A stretch of DNA of 64,000 nucleotides from Gelidibacter salicanalis (GTDB lineage Bacteria; Bacteroidota; Bacteroidia; Flavobacteriales; Flavobacteriaceae): assembly GCF_007997285.1 (NCBI RefSeq), contig NZ_VORX01000003.1, positions 310,001 through 374,000 of the forward strand, in the 5' to 3' direction. The position numbers and the translations under genes were made by a program. Each line of letters begins with the position of its first letter. Position 1 is the first letter of the stretch. The notes beneath the pieces are model-generated. The model did not search any database. It was not told the origin of the DNA and was given only the letters and a program-made list of their open reading frames with translations. Shown here piece by piece: positions 1 to 8,917 of the stretch.

Positions 1-501
1 AACGCCGTTACTGGATCAACAGGTGCCGGAACGTCGCTGTCTGAAACCACGCATTTCACCTATCGCGATAATAATTTTTCTCATTATAAAGCGTTCACCC
101 ACCAACATTTGGGAGAGATCAATGAGCGCATCCAAGACTTACAGAAAAAGTCTAAATCTGAGGTCATTTTTGTGCCTAACCGAGGGAATTTTTCCAGAGG
201 GATTTTTGCCACCGCCTATACCGATTTTGAAGGCAGTTTGGACGATGCAAAAACCTTGTATAAAACCTATTATCAAGATGCCGCTTTTACAGTAGTTTCT
301 GATGAAGACATCCATTTAAAACAAGTGGTCAACACTAATAAATGCATTCTTCATTTACACAAACACAACAACAAACTTTTGATTACGAGCATCATTGACA
401 ATTTGCTGAAAGGCGCTTCAGGTCAGGCCATTCAAAACATGAATTTAATGTTTGGTTTTGAAGAAACTGAGGGATTGCGGTTAAAGGCTAATTATTTTTA
501 A
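1..501 (+). CDS. argC: N-acetyl-gamma-glutamyl-phosphate reductase, C-terminal part
   Basis: Open reading frame that enters from the left window edge in frame 1 and stops at TAA 499-501. The visible part begins NAVTGSTGAG, followed by LSE, HF and HQH, which fits the C-terminal half of ArgC. This enzyme makes N-acetylglutamate semialdehyde in arginine biosynthesis (NADPH-dependent, cytoplasmic). The later stretch with NRGNFSRGIFATAY matches the conserved C-terminal region of short ArgC proteins. The start lies outside the window. It is followed 105 bp later by proC and then the rest of the arginine genes, so it probably heads this cluster. Family assignment is from motif and context. Confidence 0.9.
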   Translation, partial: NAVTGSTGAGTSLSETTHFTYRDNNFSHYKAFTHQHLGEINERIQDLQKKSKSEVIFVPNRGNFSRGIFATAYTDFEGSLDDAKTLYKTYYQDAAFTVVSDEDIHLKQVVNTNKCILHLHKHNNKLLITSIIDNLLKGASGQAIQNMNLMFGFEETEGLRLKANYF

Positions 502-605
502 AATTAGGCAAACCTATAAGGTCTTAACAAAAAGGACATAGTTGAAGTTTAATTATAAGATACCCGCCAGTTTATATTGAGCGGCGTCGAAATACGGGCA
601 TAAAT

Positions 606-1406
606 ATGAAAATAGCAATCATCGGTACAGGAAATTTAGGCAAATCCATCGCTAAAGGGCTAATCACCACGAATGCGATTACCACGCTATACCTGTCCAA
701 AAGAAATACAGACAGCATCGCAGAGTTTGAAGGTTATAAAAATGTATTTATAACTTCAGATAATGGGGAGGCTGTCAAAAATTCTGACATTCTAATTTTA
801 GCCGTTCAACCCGCTCATTTAGAAAATGTTTTGAAGGATATCGCTGAATTCATTACTGAAAAACATGTGGTCATTTCAACGGTTACCGGATTTCTAATCC
901 CAAAAATTGAAGCCATTATTGGTTCAGAACAGTTTATCATCAGAGCGATGCCAAATACGGCGATCGCGGTTGGGAAATCGATGACCTGCATTTGCAGTAA
1001 CCCACAGGGCGAAAAACGCATTAAAATTGCACAGGCAATTTTTAACCGTTTAGGACATTCTTTGGTGATTCCTGAGTCTCAAATGCAAGCTGCAACAGTC
1101 ATATGTGCTAGTGGGATTGCTTTTTGGATGCGTCTGATTCGCGCGAGTACCCAAGCAGCCATTCAATTAGGATTCGATGCAAAAGAAGCGCAAGAATTGG
1201 CGATGTATACCAGTGAAGGTGCGGCAAATTTATTAATTGCCAACGGACATCATCCTGAAGAAGAAATTGACCGCGTCACCACTCCACAAGGCTGTACTAT
1301 AGAAGGGCTGAATGAGATGGAACATAAAGGTTTGAGTTCTTCACTAATCCACGGCATGATTGCATCCTACAATAAAATAAGTAACATTAAAAAAGAGCAA
1401 CTATGA
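606..1406 (+). CDS. proC: Pyrroline-5-carboxylate reductase
   Basis: 266 aa, the usual ProC length. The N-terminal Rossmann motif is GTGNLGKSIAKG (residues 7-18), followed by an AVQP segment. The C-terminal half has the helical dimer domain with a TTPQGCTIEGL segment, close to the conserved T-P-G-G-T signature of ProC. It should reduce 1-pyrroline-5-carboxylate to proline with NAD(P)H in the cytoplasm. The stop overlaps the argD start by 4 bp (ATGA), so translation is probably coupled. Placing proC inside the arginine cluster links glutamate semialdehyde and ornithine chemistry; that functional link is inference. Confidence 0.92.
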   Translation: MKIAIIGTGNLGKSIAKGLITTNAITTLYLSKRNTDSIAEFEGYKNVFITSDNGEAVKNSDILILAVQPAHLENVLKDIAEFITEKHVVISTVTGFLIPKIEAIIGSEQFIIRAMPNTAIAVGKSMTCICSNPQGEKRIKIAQAIFNRLGHSLVIPESQMQAATVICASGIAFWMRLIRASTQAAIQLGFDAKEAQELAMYTSEGAANLLIANGHHPEEEIDRVTTPQGCTIEGLNEMEHKGLSSSLIHGMIASYNKISNIKKEQL

Positions 1407-2554
1407 GTTTATTTAAGGTCTATCCGCTTTTTGATATCACGCCAGTGCGTGCAAAAGATCTCGCGGTTTATGACGATAAAGGTGTGGAGTATTTAGATTT
1501 ATACGGCGGGCATGCGGTGATTTCTATCGGACATTCCCACCGCACCTATGTTTCGGCCATTTCCGAACAAGTAAAAAATTTGGGTTTTTATAGTAACGCG
1601 ATTCAAAATCCGCTACAAGAATCTCTAGCATCTGAACTTGAACGCATCTCCGGTTGTAAAGACTATCAGTTGTTTTTATGTAATTCGGGCGCTGAAGCCA
1701 ACGAAAACGCCTTAAAACTTGCTTCTTTTCACACCGGAAAAAAGAATGTCGTGGCCTTTAAAAATTCGTTCCACGGACGTACCTCAGCGGCCGTTGCGGC
1801 AACAGATGACGCTAAAATTGTGGCACCGTTAAACGCGCAACAACATGTGGACTTTGTAGCTTTAGGCGACTTGGCAACGGTGGAAACTATTTTAAAAGAA
1901 GGAGAAACCTGTGCTGTGATTATCGAATGTATTCAAGGTGTGGGCGGTTTAGATGAAAGCTTTCCGGAATTTTACATCGGTCTTGAAAAACTGTGTAAAA
2001 CGTATAAGGTTATGCTGATTGCTGATGAGGTACAGTCTGGATTTGGAAGAACTGGCGATTTCTTCGCTTTTCAAAAATATGGTTGGACACCAGATATTAT
2101 CGCGATGGCAAAAGGTATGGGCAACGGCTTCCCTATTGGCGGCATTTTGATCCACCCAAACATTAAAGCATCTTTTGGATTATTGGGGACTACTTTTGGT
2201 GGGAATCATTTGGCCTGTGCTGCATCTTTAGCCGTTTTAGAAGTTTTAGAATCGGAAAAATTGATGGCAAATGCCGATGAAATGTCTAGCTATTTTATAG
2301 AAAAATCGCAGAATTTACCGCATTTAAAAGCGGTAAAAGGCCGCGGCCTCATGTTAGGCTTAGAATTTGATTTTTCAGTAGCAGAATTGCGTAAAAACCT
2401 CATCCACAAGCATAAGATATTTACCGGAAGTGCCAAAAACCCTAACTTAATCAGAATTCTTCCACCATTAACCATTCAAAAAGAACATATTGATTTGTTC
2501 TTTGAAGCGTTACAACAGGAATTGCTATTAATGAATGGTGGACAGGAATTATAA
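1403..2554 (+). CDS. argD: Acetylornithine (or succinylornithine) aminotransferase
   Basis: 383 aa class III PLP-dependent aminotransferase. Visible landmarks are NSGAEANENALKLA, the FHGRT segment, the IADEVQSGFGRTG motif carrying the PLP-ring aspartate, and the Schiff-base lysine in AMAKGMGNGFPIG. It should convert N-acyl-glutamate semialdehyde to N-acylornithine using glutamate. It overlaps proC by 4 bp and precedes the ArgF'-type transcarbamylase, which supports the biosynthetic ArgD role over catabolic ornithine aminotransferase (RocD). Whether the acyl group is acetyl or succinyl cannot be read from the sequence. Confidence 0.9.
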   Translation: MSLFKVYPLFDITPVRAKDLAVYDDKGVEYLDLYGGHAVISIGHSHRTYVSAISEQVKNLGFYSNAIQNPLQESLASELERISGCKDYQLFLCNSGAEANENALKLASFHTGKKNVVAFKNSFHGRTSAAVAATDDAKIVAPLNAQQHVDFVALGDLATVETILKEGETCAVIIECIQGVGGLDESFPEFYIGLEKLCKTYKVMLIADEVQSGFGRTGDFFAFQKYGWTPDIIAMAKGMGNGFPIGGILIHPNIKASFGLLGTTFGGNHLACAASLAVLEVLESEKLMANADEMSSYFIEKSQNLPHLKAVKGRGLMLGLEFDFSVAELRKNLIHKHKIFTGSAKNPNLIRILPPLTIQKEHIDLFFEALQQELLLMNGGQEL

Positions 2555-2585
2555 ACCTCACAGGTTTTGAAAACCTGTGAGGTTT
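2553..2585. repeat. Perfect palindromic repeat (REP-like), copy 1
   Basis: Inverted repeat with 16-nt arms (AAACCTCACAGGTTTT and its complement) around one central base. It begins in the argD stop codon and fills the gap to argF'. A nearly identical palindrome follows argF' at 3559-3591. It could act as an RNA hairpin that partly terminates or stabilises the operon message. Confidence 0.8.
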
Positions 2586-2614
2586 GTGAAAATATAATTG
2601 AAAATAAATTTTTG

Positions 2615-3550
2615 ATGAAAAAATACACCGAAATAAAAGATATTTCCAATCTGTCTGAAATGATTAAGGAAGCGATTTTACTCAAGATGCAACCTTTGGA
2701 ATTTTCAGAATTAGGAAAACACAAAACCTTAGTTATGTTGTTCTTCAACTCAAGTTTAAGAACCCGATTAAGTACAGAAAAAGCAGCTCGTAACTTAGGA
2801 ATGCATGTGAGTATTTTGAACGTTAATGACGCTTGGAATATTGAATTTGAAGATGGCAGCATTATGAATGCCGGAAGTTCAGAACACATCAAAGAAGCAG
2901 CGCAAGTAATTTCGCAGTATGCAGATATTATTGCGGTGCGCGCCTTCCCTAGCCTAACTGATAAAGAAAAGGACGCCTCAGAATTTATCCTTAACAGTTT
3001 TATAAAATACGCGACAGTGCCAATCGTAAATATGGAAAGTGCCACGGCACATCCGTTGCAAGCTTTGGCAGATGCGATTACCATTACCGAGCTTTCTGAG
3101 ACCCGCAAACCTAAAGTCGTGTTGTCTTGGGCGCCACATCCAAAACCGTTGCCTCAGGCGGTTGCGAATTCCTTTGTGGAAATGATGCAAAACATGGAGG
3201 TTGATTTGACCATTACCCATCCTGAAGGTTATGAACTTGATGCCAACATCACTAAAAACACACCAATTCATCACAATCAGGAAGACGCCTTAAAAGATGC
3301 TGATTTTGTCTATGTGAAAAACTGGAGCAATTATAAAGCGTATGGACAAATCTTAAACGAAGATCCGAATTGGATGATGACTCAAGAAAAATTGGGCAAG
3401 GCTAAGTTTATGCACTGCCTCCCAGTAAGACGAAATGTGGTGGTTGAAGATGCTGTTTTGGACAGCGGTCAATCTGTGGTCATCAATCAAGCCAACAACA
3501 GAACCTTTGCGGCGCAAGTGGTGTTGAAAAACATATTGGAGAATTTATAA
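2615..3550 (+). CDS. argF': N-acyl-L-ornithine carbamoyltransferase (ArgF' type)
   Basis: I chose ATG 2615 (MKKYTEIKD) because the open frame upstream of it runs through the palindromic repeat; this gives 311 aa. The carbamoyl-phosphate site is visible as SSLRTRLSTEKA, followed by HPLQALADA and the C-terminal MHCLPVRR motif. Instead of a classic ornithine transcarbamylase it resembles the Bacteroidota/Xanthomonas type that carbamoylates N-succinyl- or N-acetyl-ornithine. The neighbours argD, argB and argE fit a pathway in which deacylation follows carbamoylation. Acetyl versus succinyl preference is not resolved here. Confidence 0.88.
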   Translation: MKKYTEIKDISNLSEMIKEAILLKMQPLEFSELGKHKTLVMLFFNSSLRTRLSTEKAARNLGMHVSILNVNDAWNIEFEDGSIMNAGSSEHIKEAAQVISQYADIIAVRAFPSLTDKEKDASEFILNSFIKYATVPIVNMESATAHPLQALADAITITELSETRKPKVVLSWAPHPKPLPQAVANSFVEMMQNMEVDLTITHPEGYELDANITKNTPIHHNQEDALKDADFVYVKNWSNYKAYGQILNEDPNWMMTQEKLGKAKFMHCLPVRRNVVVEDAVLDSGQSVVINQANNRTFAAQVVLKNILENL

Positions 3551-3558
3551 ATTTTTAG

Positions 3559-3591
3559 AGACCTCACAGGTTTTAAAAACCTGTGAGGTCT
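3559..3591. repeat. Perfect palindromic repeat (REP-like), copy 2
   Basis: 16-nt arms (AGACCTCACAGGTTTT and its complement) around one central A, between argF' and argB. It shares the ACCTCACAGGTTTT core with the copy at 2553-2585. The dispersed sequence TTGAGCGCAGTCGAAAGAC follows at 3619-3637; relatives of it occur near 578-590 and 8811-8825. Confidence 0.8.
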
Positions 3592-3649
3592 TAAACAAAA
3601 AATACGTTCTGGAGTCCTCTTGAGCGCAGTCGAAAGACACGGGCATAAA

Positions 3650-4426
3650 ATGAAAACACTAAAAATCATAAAAATAGGCGGCAATATTATTGATAATGAC
3701 GCGGCACTAGCGTCCTTTTTAGAGGCCTTTGCAGCTATTGAATCACCTAAACTATTGATTCATGGTGGCGGAAAATTAGCAACTCAACTCGCCAATCAAC
3801 TCGGACTTGAAGTAAAAATGATTGACGGCCGACGTATTACCGATCAAGCGACATTAGACCTCATTACCATGGTATACGCCGGGAAAATCAACAAAAATAT
3901 TGTGGCGCAATTGCAGTCTAAAAACTGTAATGCGATAGGGTTTTCGGGTGCTGATGGGAATACTATTCGGTCTAAAAAGCGTCCCGTAAAAACGACAGAT
4001 TTTGGTTTTGTGGGCGATGTTGAAAACGTAGACACCAAAATTCTACAAGTGTTGTTAGATCATAAGGTGACGCCTGTATTTTGTGCATTAACTCACGATA
4101 AAAAAGGGCAACTCCTTAATACAAATGCCGATACCATTGCCTCAGAATTGGCTATTGCTTTCGCGGATCAGTATCAAACTGAATTGTACTACTGCTTTGA
4201 GAAAAACGGCGTCATGAGAAATATTACGGATGAATCGTCAGTCATAAAAGAAATTACCACGCAAACCTATCAAGGGTTAATTGATAATAAGATTATCGTT
4301 GACGGCATGCTCCCAAAATTGAATAATTGCATTCACGCTGTCCAAAAGAATGTTCATAAAGTGTGTATTGGCAAACCAGAGATGTTGTTTGACGCCACTG
4401 CAAATTTTACAACCATTACCAAATGA
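3650..4426 (+). CDS. argB: Acetylglutamate kinase
   Basis: Start chosen at ATG 3650 (MKTLKIIKIGGNI) because the upstream extension encodes a dispersed intergenic repeat; this gives 258 aa, normal for ArgB. The amino-acid kinase fold is shown by KIGGNI at the N terminus, the IHGGGK phosphate loop near residue 36, and NTNADTIASELA in the ATP-binding part. It phosphorylates N-acetyl- (or N-succinyl-) glutamate, the step before ArgC. It overlaps argE by 4 bp (ATGA), which indicates one operon. Confidence 0.92.
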   Translation: MKTLKIIKIGGNIIDNDAALASFLEAFAAIESPKLLIHGGGKLATQLANQLGLEVKMIDGRRITDQATLDLITMVYAGKINKNIVAQLQSKNCNAIGFSGADGNTIRSKKRPVKTTDFGFVGDVENVDTKILQVLLDHKVTPVFCALTHDKKGQLLNTNADTIASELAIAFADQYQTELYYCFEKNGVMRNITDESSVIKEITTQTYQGLIDNKIIVDGMLPKLNNCIHAVQKNVHKVCIGKPEMLFDATANFTTITK

Positions 4427-5484
4427 TAGAAAAACTGACCACAGATGCCATTGCACTGCTTAAAAAGTTAATCGAAACACCTTCTTTTTCTTCTGAGGAA
4501 GATGAAACCGCTACGCTTGTTGAGCTATGGTTTGAGAAACGCGCTATGCCATACACACGAACCAAAAACAACGTTTGGGCCACTAATACATATTTTGACG
4601 ATTCCAAACCGACCTTATTACTCAATTCGCACCACGATACGGTGAAACCAAATACCGCTTACACTAAAGATCCTTTTAAAGCGATTGTAGAAGACGGGAA
4701 ATTATTCGGATTGGGAAGCAATGATGCTGGAGGTTGTTTGGTATCATTAATAGCAACGTTTACTTATTTTTATGAGCGTCCCAACCTCAACTATAACTTG
4801 GTGTTGGTAGCGTCCGCAGAAGAAGAAAGCAGCGGTCCCAATGGACTTAATAGCATGTTGGAAATCATTCCGCACATTGATGTAGCTATTGTGGGCGAAC
4901 CCACCTTGATGCAGCTCGCCATTGCTGAAAAAGGGCTAGTAGTGTTTGACGCCAAAGTGAAAGGCACACCAAGTCATGCTGCGCATCCTAATGATGATAA
5001 CGCCATTTATAATTCGATTGAAGTTTTACAATGGTTTAAAAACTATAAATTTGATAAAGTATCTGCCGCTTTAGGAGAGGTTAAAATGACGGTTTCACAA
5101 ATTAATGCAGGAAAACAACACAATGCCATTCCTGCAGAAGTGGATTTGGTGGTAGATGTGCGGGTGAATGATTGCTACACTAACGCTGAAATTGTGGAGA
5201 TTCTACAAAGCGAATCCCCGTGCAGTAGTATCATCCCTAGAAGTTTGCGCTTAAACTCGTCGTCCATTCCTGAAGATCATGCACTAGTAAAGGCTGGAAT
5301 CGCTTTAGGACGATCAACCTACGGGTCTCCAACGCTTTCAGATCAGGCAACCTTGACTTGTCCGTCTTTAAAATTAGGCCCTGGTGATAGTACGAGATCA
5401 CATTCAGCGGATGAATTTATTTATATTAGCGAAATTGAGGAAGGGATTGAAATTTATATCAAATTATTAAAGAAGATATTGTGA
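4423..5484 (+). CDS. argE: M20-family deacylase, acetylornithine/acetylcitrulline deacetylase
   Basis: 353 aa metallopeptidase of the M20/ArgE/DapE family. Metal-site motifs are visible: NSHHDTV near residue 67, LGSNDAGGCL, the EEESSGPNG segment with the catalytic glutamate, and VGEPT. A late GDSTRSHSADEF segment provides a conserved C-terminal histidine. In this pathway it should remove the N-acyl group from acylcitrulline or acylornithine. The 4-bp overlap with argB and the following argH support that role. The exact substrate is inferred from the ArgF'-type partner. Confidence 0.88.
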   Translation: MIEKLTTDAIALLKKLIETPSFSSEEDETATLVELWFEKRAMPYTRTKNNVWATNTYFDDSKPTLLLNSHHDTVKPNTAYTKDPFKAIVEDGKLFGLGSNDAGGCLVSLIATFTYFYERPNLNYNLVLVASAEEESSGPNGLNSMLEIIPHIDVAIVGEPTLMQLAIAEKGLVVFDAKVKGTPSHAAHPNDDNAIYNSIEVLQWFKNYKFDKVSAALGEVKMTVSQINAGKQHNAIPAEVDLVVDVRVNDCYTNAEIVEILQSESPCSSIIPRSLRLNSSSIPEDHALVKAGIALGRSTYGSPTLSDQATLTCPSLKLGPGDSTRSHSADEFIYISEIEEGIEIYIKLLKKIL

Positions 5485-5605
5485 AAGAACAAAGAATAGA
5501 GACAAAAGAACAAAGATTTGATTACGCTATAAGTGAAGTCTTTATTCTAACAGCGAAGCGGTCTTTATTCTTTTTTCTGAAATTTTAAGAATTAAAATTT
5601 TTTCT

Positions 5606-6883
5606 ATGAAACTCTGGGATAAAGGAATTAATATTGACAAAAAAATAGAACAATTCACTGTTGGTAACGATAGGGAAATTGATTTGCATATCGCCAAATT
5701 TGATGTACAGGCTTCTTTAGCGCACGCTAAAATGTTGCAGTCCATTGGCATATTATCTGAAGACGAATTAATCCAATTGCAAGGTGGCTTAGAAACTTTA
5801 GCACAGCAAATTGAAGACGGCACGTTTACTATTGACGCGCAATTTGAAGATGTCCATTCCAAAATCGAGTTTGAATTGACCAAAACATTGGGTGAGGTTG
5901 GTAAAAAAATTCACACGGCACGTTCTCGAAACGATCAAGTTTTAGTGGCCTTACAGTTGTTCTACAAAGAGAATCTTGGGAGTATTCACGAGAAAACAGA
6001 ACTATTTTTCAACACCTTGTTAAACTTGGCGGAAACTCACAAAAAAGCTTTACTTCCGGGATATACGCACCTTCAAGTGGCCATGCCTTCATCCTTTGGT
6101 TTATGGTTTTCTGCCTATGCGGAATTGCTTGTGGATGACGTCTACTTACTTAATGCGGCCCTAAAAACGGTGGATCAAAATCCGTTAGGTTCTGCTGCGG
6201 GTTATGGCAGTTCTTTTGGCATCGATCGCGAACTAACGACTAAAGAACTGCAGTTCGCGACCTTGAAATATAACGTTGTGGCGGCTCAAATGGCGCGTGG
6301 AAAAAGTGAACGTACCATTGCGATGACTTTGGGTAGTTTATGCAACACTATGGCGCGATTTGCTATGGATATTTGCCTTTATATGAGTCAAAATTTTGGG
6401 TTTATCACCTTTCCAGACGAACTGACCACAGGAAGTAGTATTATGCCACACAAAAAGAATCCGGATGTGTTTGAGTTGATTCGTGGAAAATGTAATAAAA
6501 TTCAGGCTTTACAAACCGAGATGGTGTTGATCACCAACAACCTTCCAAGTGGCTACCATCGTGATTATCAATTGTTGAAAGAAAATATGATTCTTGCTAT
6601 TACTGATGTCAAGGATATTTTGGATATTTTCAACTATGCCATTCAACAAATTGAGGTTAAGAACATCGATTTAAATGATGCGAAATATCAGTATTTATTT
6701 ACTGTAGATAACATTAATACCTTGGTGGAAGGTGGGATGAGTTTCCGTGAAGCGTATCAAATTATTGGGAAACAGGTACAGGAAGGCACTTATAAGCCGG
6801 ATACGTCTAAAGAACATTCCCATATAGGGAGTATTGGGAATTTGTGTTTAGAAGAAATTAAAGCGAAGTTCCCGAAATTGTAA
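5606..6883 (+). CDS. argH: Argininosuccinate lyase
   Basis: 425 aa member of the fumarase/aspartase superfamily. The signature loop is present as TGSSIMPHKKNPDVFE (with the catalytic serine), along with the ARSRNDQVLVALQLF and GYTHLQVAMP motifs. It cleaves argininosuccinate to arginine and fumarate, the last step of the pathway. It lies 121 bp after argE and ends the rightward arginine cluster, facing the leftward leucine genes. Shorter than the E. coli enzyme (about 457 aa) but with all signature regions intact. Confidence 0.94.
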   Translation: MKLWDKGINIDKKIEQFTVGNDREIDLHIAKFDVQASLAHAKMLQSIGILSEDELIQLQGGLETLAQQIEDGTFTIDAQFEDVHSKIEFELTKTLGEVGKKIHTARSRNDQVLVALQLFYKENLGSIHEKTELFFNTLLNLAETHKKALLPGYTHLQVAMPSSFGLWFSAYAELLVDDVYLLNAALKTVDQNPLGSAAGYGSSFGIDRELTTKELQFATLKYNVVAAQMARGKSERTIAMTLGSLCNTMARFAMDICLYMSQNFGFITFPDELTTGSSIMPHKKNPDVFELIRGKCNKIQALQTEMVLITNNLPSGYHRDYQLLKENMILAITDVKDILDIFNYAIQQIEVKNIDLNDAKYQYLFTVDNINTLVEGGMSFREAYQIIGKQVQEGTYKPDTSKEHSHIGSIGNLCLEEIKAKFPKL

Positions 6884-6933
6884 AGTTTATTTTTAGATGC
6901 CTTATTAAAATTATGCCAATCTATAAACAGCGA

Positions 6934-6956
6934 AAAGCATCCCTGAAGGATGCTTT
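6934..6956. terminator. Intrinsic terminator hairpin between argH and leuB
   Basis: Stem AAAGCATCC, 5-nt loop, GGATGCTTT, lying between the convergent argH and leuB genes. It has short U-runs on both strands, so it could serve both operons. Confidence 0.6.
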
Positions 6957-6998
6957 CCTGAAGTTCTACTATCTAAATATCCGACTAACTATATTAAC

Positions 6999-8117
6999 TT
7001 AAATAATAGTAGACTGTCCTAAGTGAATGTTGGTGAAATTCATATTGGTATCTTTTGGATTGTTGATGAAATCCTCTATAAAGTCACCCACTTTGGTTGT
7101 GGTGATATGATTAAATTTACTGTTCAATTCTGGAGTGGTAATATTTAGTTTCAACGATTTCTCTACGCCTTCCCTGATTAATTCTGCTTCTTCAAAAAGT
7201 TCAAAATGATCTAACAACATCGCGGCTGATAAAATAGAGGCAATCGGATTGGCGATTCCTAAATCTTTTGCCTGCGGATAAGAGCCGTGGATTGGCTCGA
7301 ACATGGCGTAGTAATCACCAACTGATGCAGAGGCTAAAAGTCCGATAGAACCTCCAATAACACTTGCCTCGTCGCTAATAATGTCGCCAAACATATTTTC
7401 GGTAAGAATCACGTCAAATTGTCTCGGATTTAAGATGATTTGCATGGCCGCATTATCAACAAACAAGTACTCCAATTTCACATCTTTATACTCTTCGGAT
7501 ACTTCGGTGACCACTTTTCGCCATAAACGTGACGATTCTAAAACATTGGCTTTATCCACTAAAGTGACCTTGCGTTTTCTGGATTGAGCCGCTTTAAAGG
7601 CTAAATGCGTGATGCGCTCAATTTCTACACGTGAATACACGCACAAATCCGAAGCGGTATTGCCATCTTCACTAAGGGTTTTCTCACCAAAATAAATGCC
7701 TCCGGTCAACTCTCTATAAATGCAAATATCAGTGCCTTTAATAAATTGTTTTTTTAAGGGCGATTTATCCAAAAGCGTATCATAAGCTTTTACGGGTCTG
7801 ATATTTGCATATAAGCCTAACTCTTTACGCAACTTCAACAAACCCTGTTCTGGACGCACTTTAGCGGATGGGTTATTGTCATATCTCGGATCGCCAATAG
7901 CGCCAAATAAAATAGCGTCGGAATTTTTACATAAATCGAGGGTTTTTTTAGGCAATGGATCTCCCATTTCATCAATTGCAACAGCTCCTACTGAAGCATA
8001 TTTAAATTGGAACGAATGATCAAATTCTTGGGCAATGGCTTTCAAAACTTTAACAGCTTGAGCGGTTACCTCTGGTCCTACGCCATCTCCTGGCAATACT
8101 GCTATTTTTAATTTCAT
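6999..8117 (-). CDS. leuB: 3-isopropylmalate dehydrogenase
   Basis: Start chosen at ATG 8117 (MKLKIAVLPGDGVGPEV); the longer frame needs a TTG codon and adds eight unconserved residues. 372 aa. Visible motifs are LPGDGVGPEV at the N terminus, the substrate segment with RPEQGLLKLRK, and the metal/NAD region NMFGDIISDEASVIGGSIGLL. It oxidatively decarboxylates 3-isopropylmalate with NAD+ in leucine biosynthesis. It is the last gene of the leftward leuA-leuC-leuD-leuB run, 54 bp after leuD. Confidence 0.94.
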   Translation of the reverse strand: MKLKIAVLPGDGVGPEVTAQAVKVLKAIAQEFDHSFQFKYASVGAVAIDEMGDPLPKKTLDLCKNSDAILFGAIGDPRYDNNPSAKVRPEQGLLKLRKELGLYANIRPVKAYDTLLDKSPLKKQFIKGTDICIYRELTGGIYFGEKTLSEDGNTASDLCVYSRVEIERITHLAFKAAQSRKRKVTLVDKANVLESSRLWRKVVTEVSEEYKDVKLEYLFVDNAAMQIILNPRQFDVILTENMFGDIISDEASVIGGSIGLLASASVGDYYAMFEPIHGSYPQAKDLGIANPIASILSAAMLLDHFELFEEAELIREGVEKSLKLNITTPELNSKFNHITTTKVGDFIEDFINNPKDTNMNFTNIHLGQSTII

Positions 8118-8171
8118 ATAGTTGTGGTGAAGGTTTCTCAATAACCTTCCTGTTTTAGTTATAAATTCGGC

Positions 8172-8759
8172 TTAAATAAGCGTTTTTTCAAAGTGTTCTA
8201 TGCTGTCTTTTTTACTCAATAAATAATCGATATCGTCATACCCATTGATCATACAGGATTTTTTGTAGGCATCAATTACAAAAGATTCTGTGTGATCTGA
8301 ACCGTCAATTCCGATGGTTTGCGCGACCAAATCGACCGTAATTTTTGTTGGCGGATTCGCTTTTATGGCGGTCATCAATTTCTTTAAAAATTCAGGCGTC
8401 ACTTGAACTGGCAACAAGCCGTTATTCAACGCGTTTCCTTTAAAAATATCTGCAAAAAAGCTGGATACAATAACTTTAAATCCATAATCGGTTAATGCCC
8501 AAGCCGCGTGTTCTCGACTACTTCCGCAGCCAAAATTATCGCCTGCCACTAAAATTGGCCCTTCGTATTGCGGTTGATTCAACACAAACTCAACATTGAC
8601 GGTCCCATCCTTTTGGAAACGCCAGTCTCTAAAAGCATTTTCGCCAAAACCTTCACGATTGGTGGCTTTTAAAAAACGCGCCGGAATAATTTGATCCGTA
8701 TCGACATTTTCAATGTCTAAGGGAATTGCTGTTGAGGTTAATGTTTTAAATTTTTCCAT
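8172..8759 (-). CDS. leuD: 3-isopropylmalate dehydratase, small subunit
   Basis: Start chosen at ATG 8759 ([15 protein letters not shown]), giving 195 aa; an upstream ATG at 8777 is also possible. The swivel-domain motif is clear: [13 protein letters not shown] and [14 protein letters not shown]. It forms the heterodimer with LeuC that isomerises 2- to 3-isopropylmalate. It lies 158 bp after leuC, and the gap holds a dispersed palindromic repeat. Confidence 0.93.
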   Translation of the reverse strand: MEKFKTLTSTAIPLDIENVDTDQIIPARFLKATNREGFGENAFRDWRFQKDGTVNVEFVLNQPQYEGPILVAGDNFGCGSSREHAAWALTDYGFKVIVSSFFADIFKGNALNNGLLPVQVTPEFLKKLMTAIKANPPTKITVDLVAQTIGIDGSDHTESFVIDAYKKSCMINGYDDIDYLLSKKDSIEHFEKTLI

Positions 8760-8774
8760 TGAAAATTTATTTTT

Positions 8775-8850
8775 CATTCCCACGGAGGTGGGAATCTAAA
8801 GTAGACCCTGTCTTTCGACTTCGCTCAAGATAAACTGAGGCGGGAATCTC
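8775..8850. repeat. Dispersed short palindromes between leuC and leuD
   Basis: Contains ATTCCCAC-ggag-GTGGGAAT and then a TTTCGACTTCGCTCAAG element followed by a GCGGGAATCTC tail. The same ATTCCC...GGGAATCTC unit is clustered at 61297-61515, and the CGACTTCGCTCA unit recurs in complement near 3619-3637. These look like chromosomal REP-type repeats. Confidence 0.6.
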
Positions 8851-8917
8851 TATAATTACTTAGTTTCTATTTTTTGCCACTTATTCACGAATCCAAATAG
8901 AATTCACAACCACAACA

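Noticed and set aside
2476-3108. A 210-aa open frame on the minus strand across argD and argF'
   Set aside because: It is antisense to two well-supported enzymes, is rich in Ser/Cys/Ile as expected for a shadow frame, and resembles no family.
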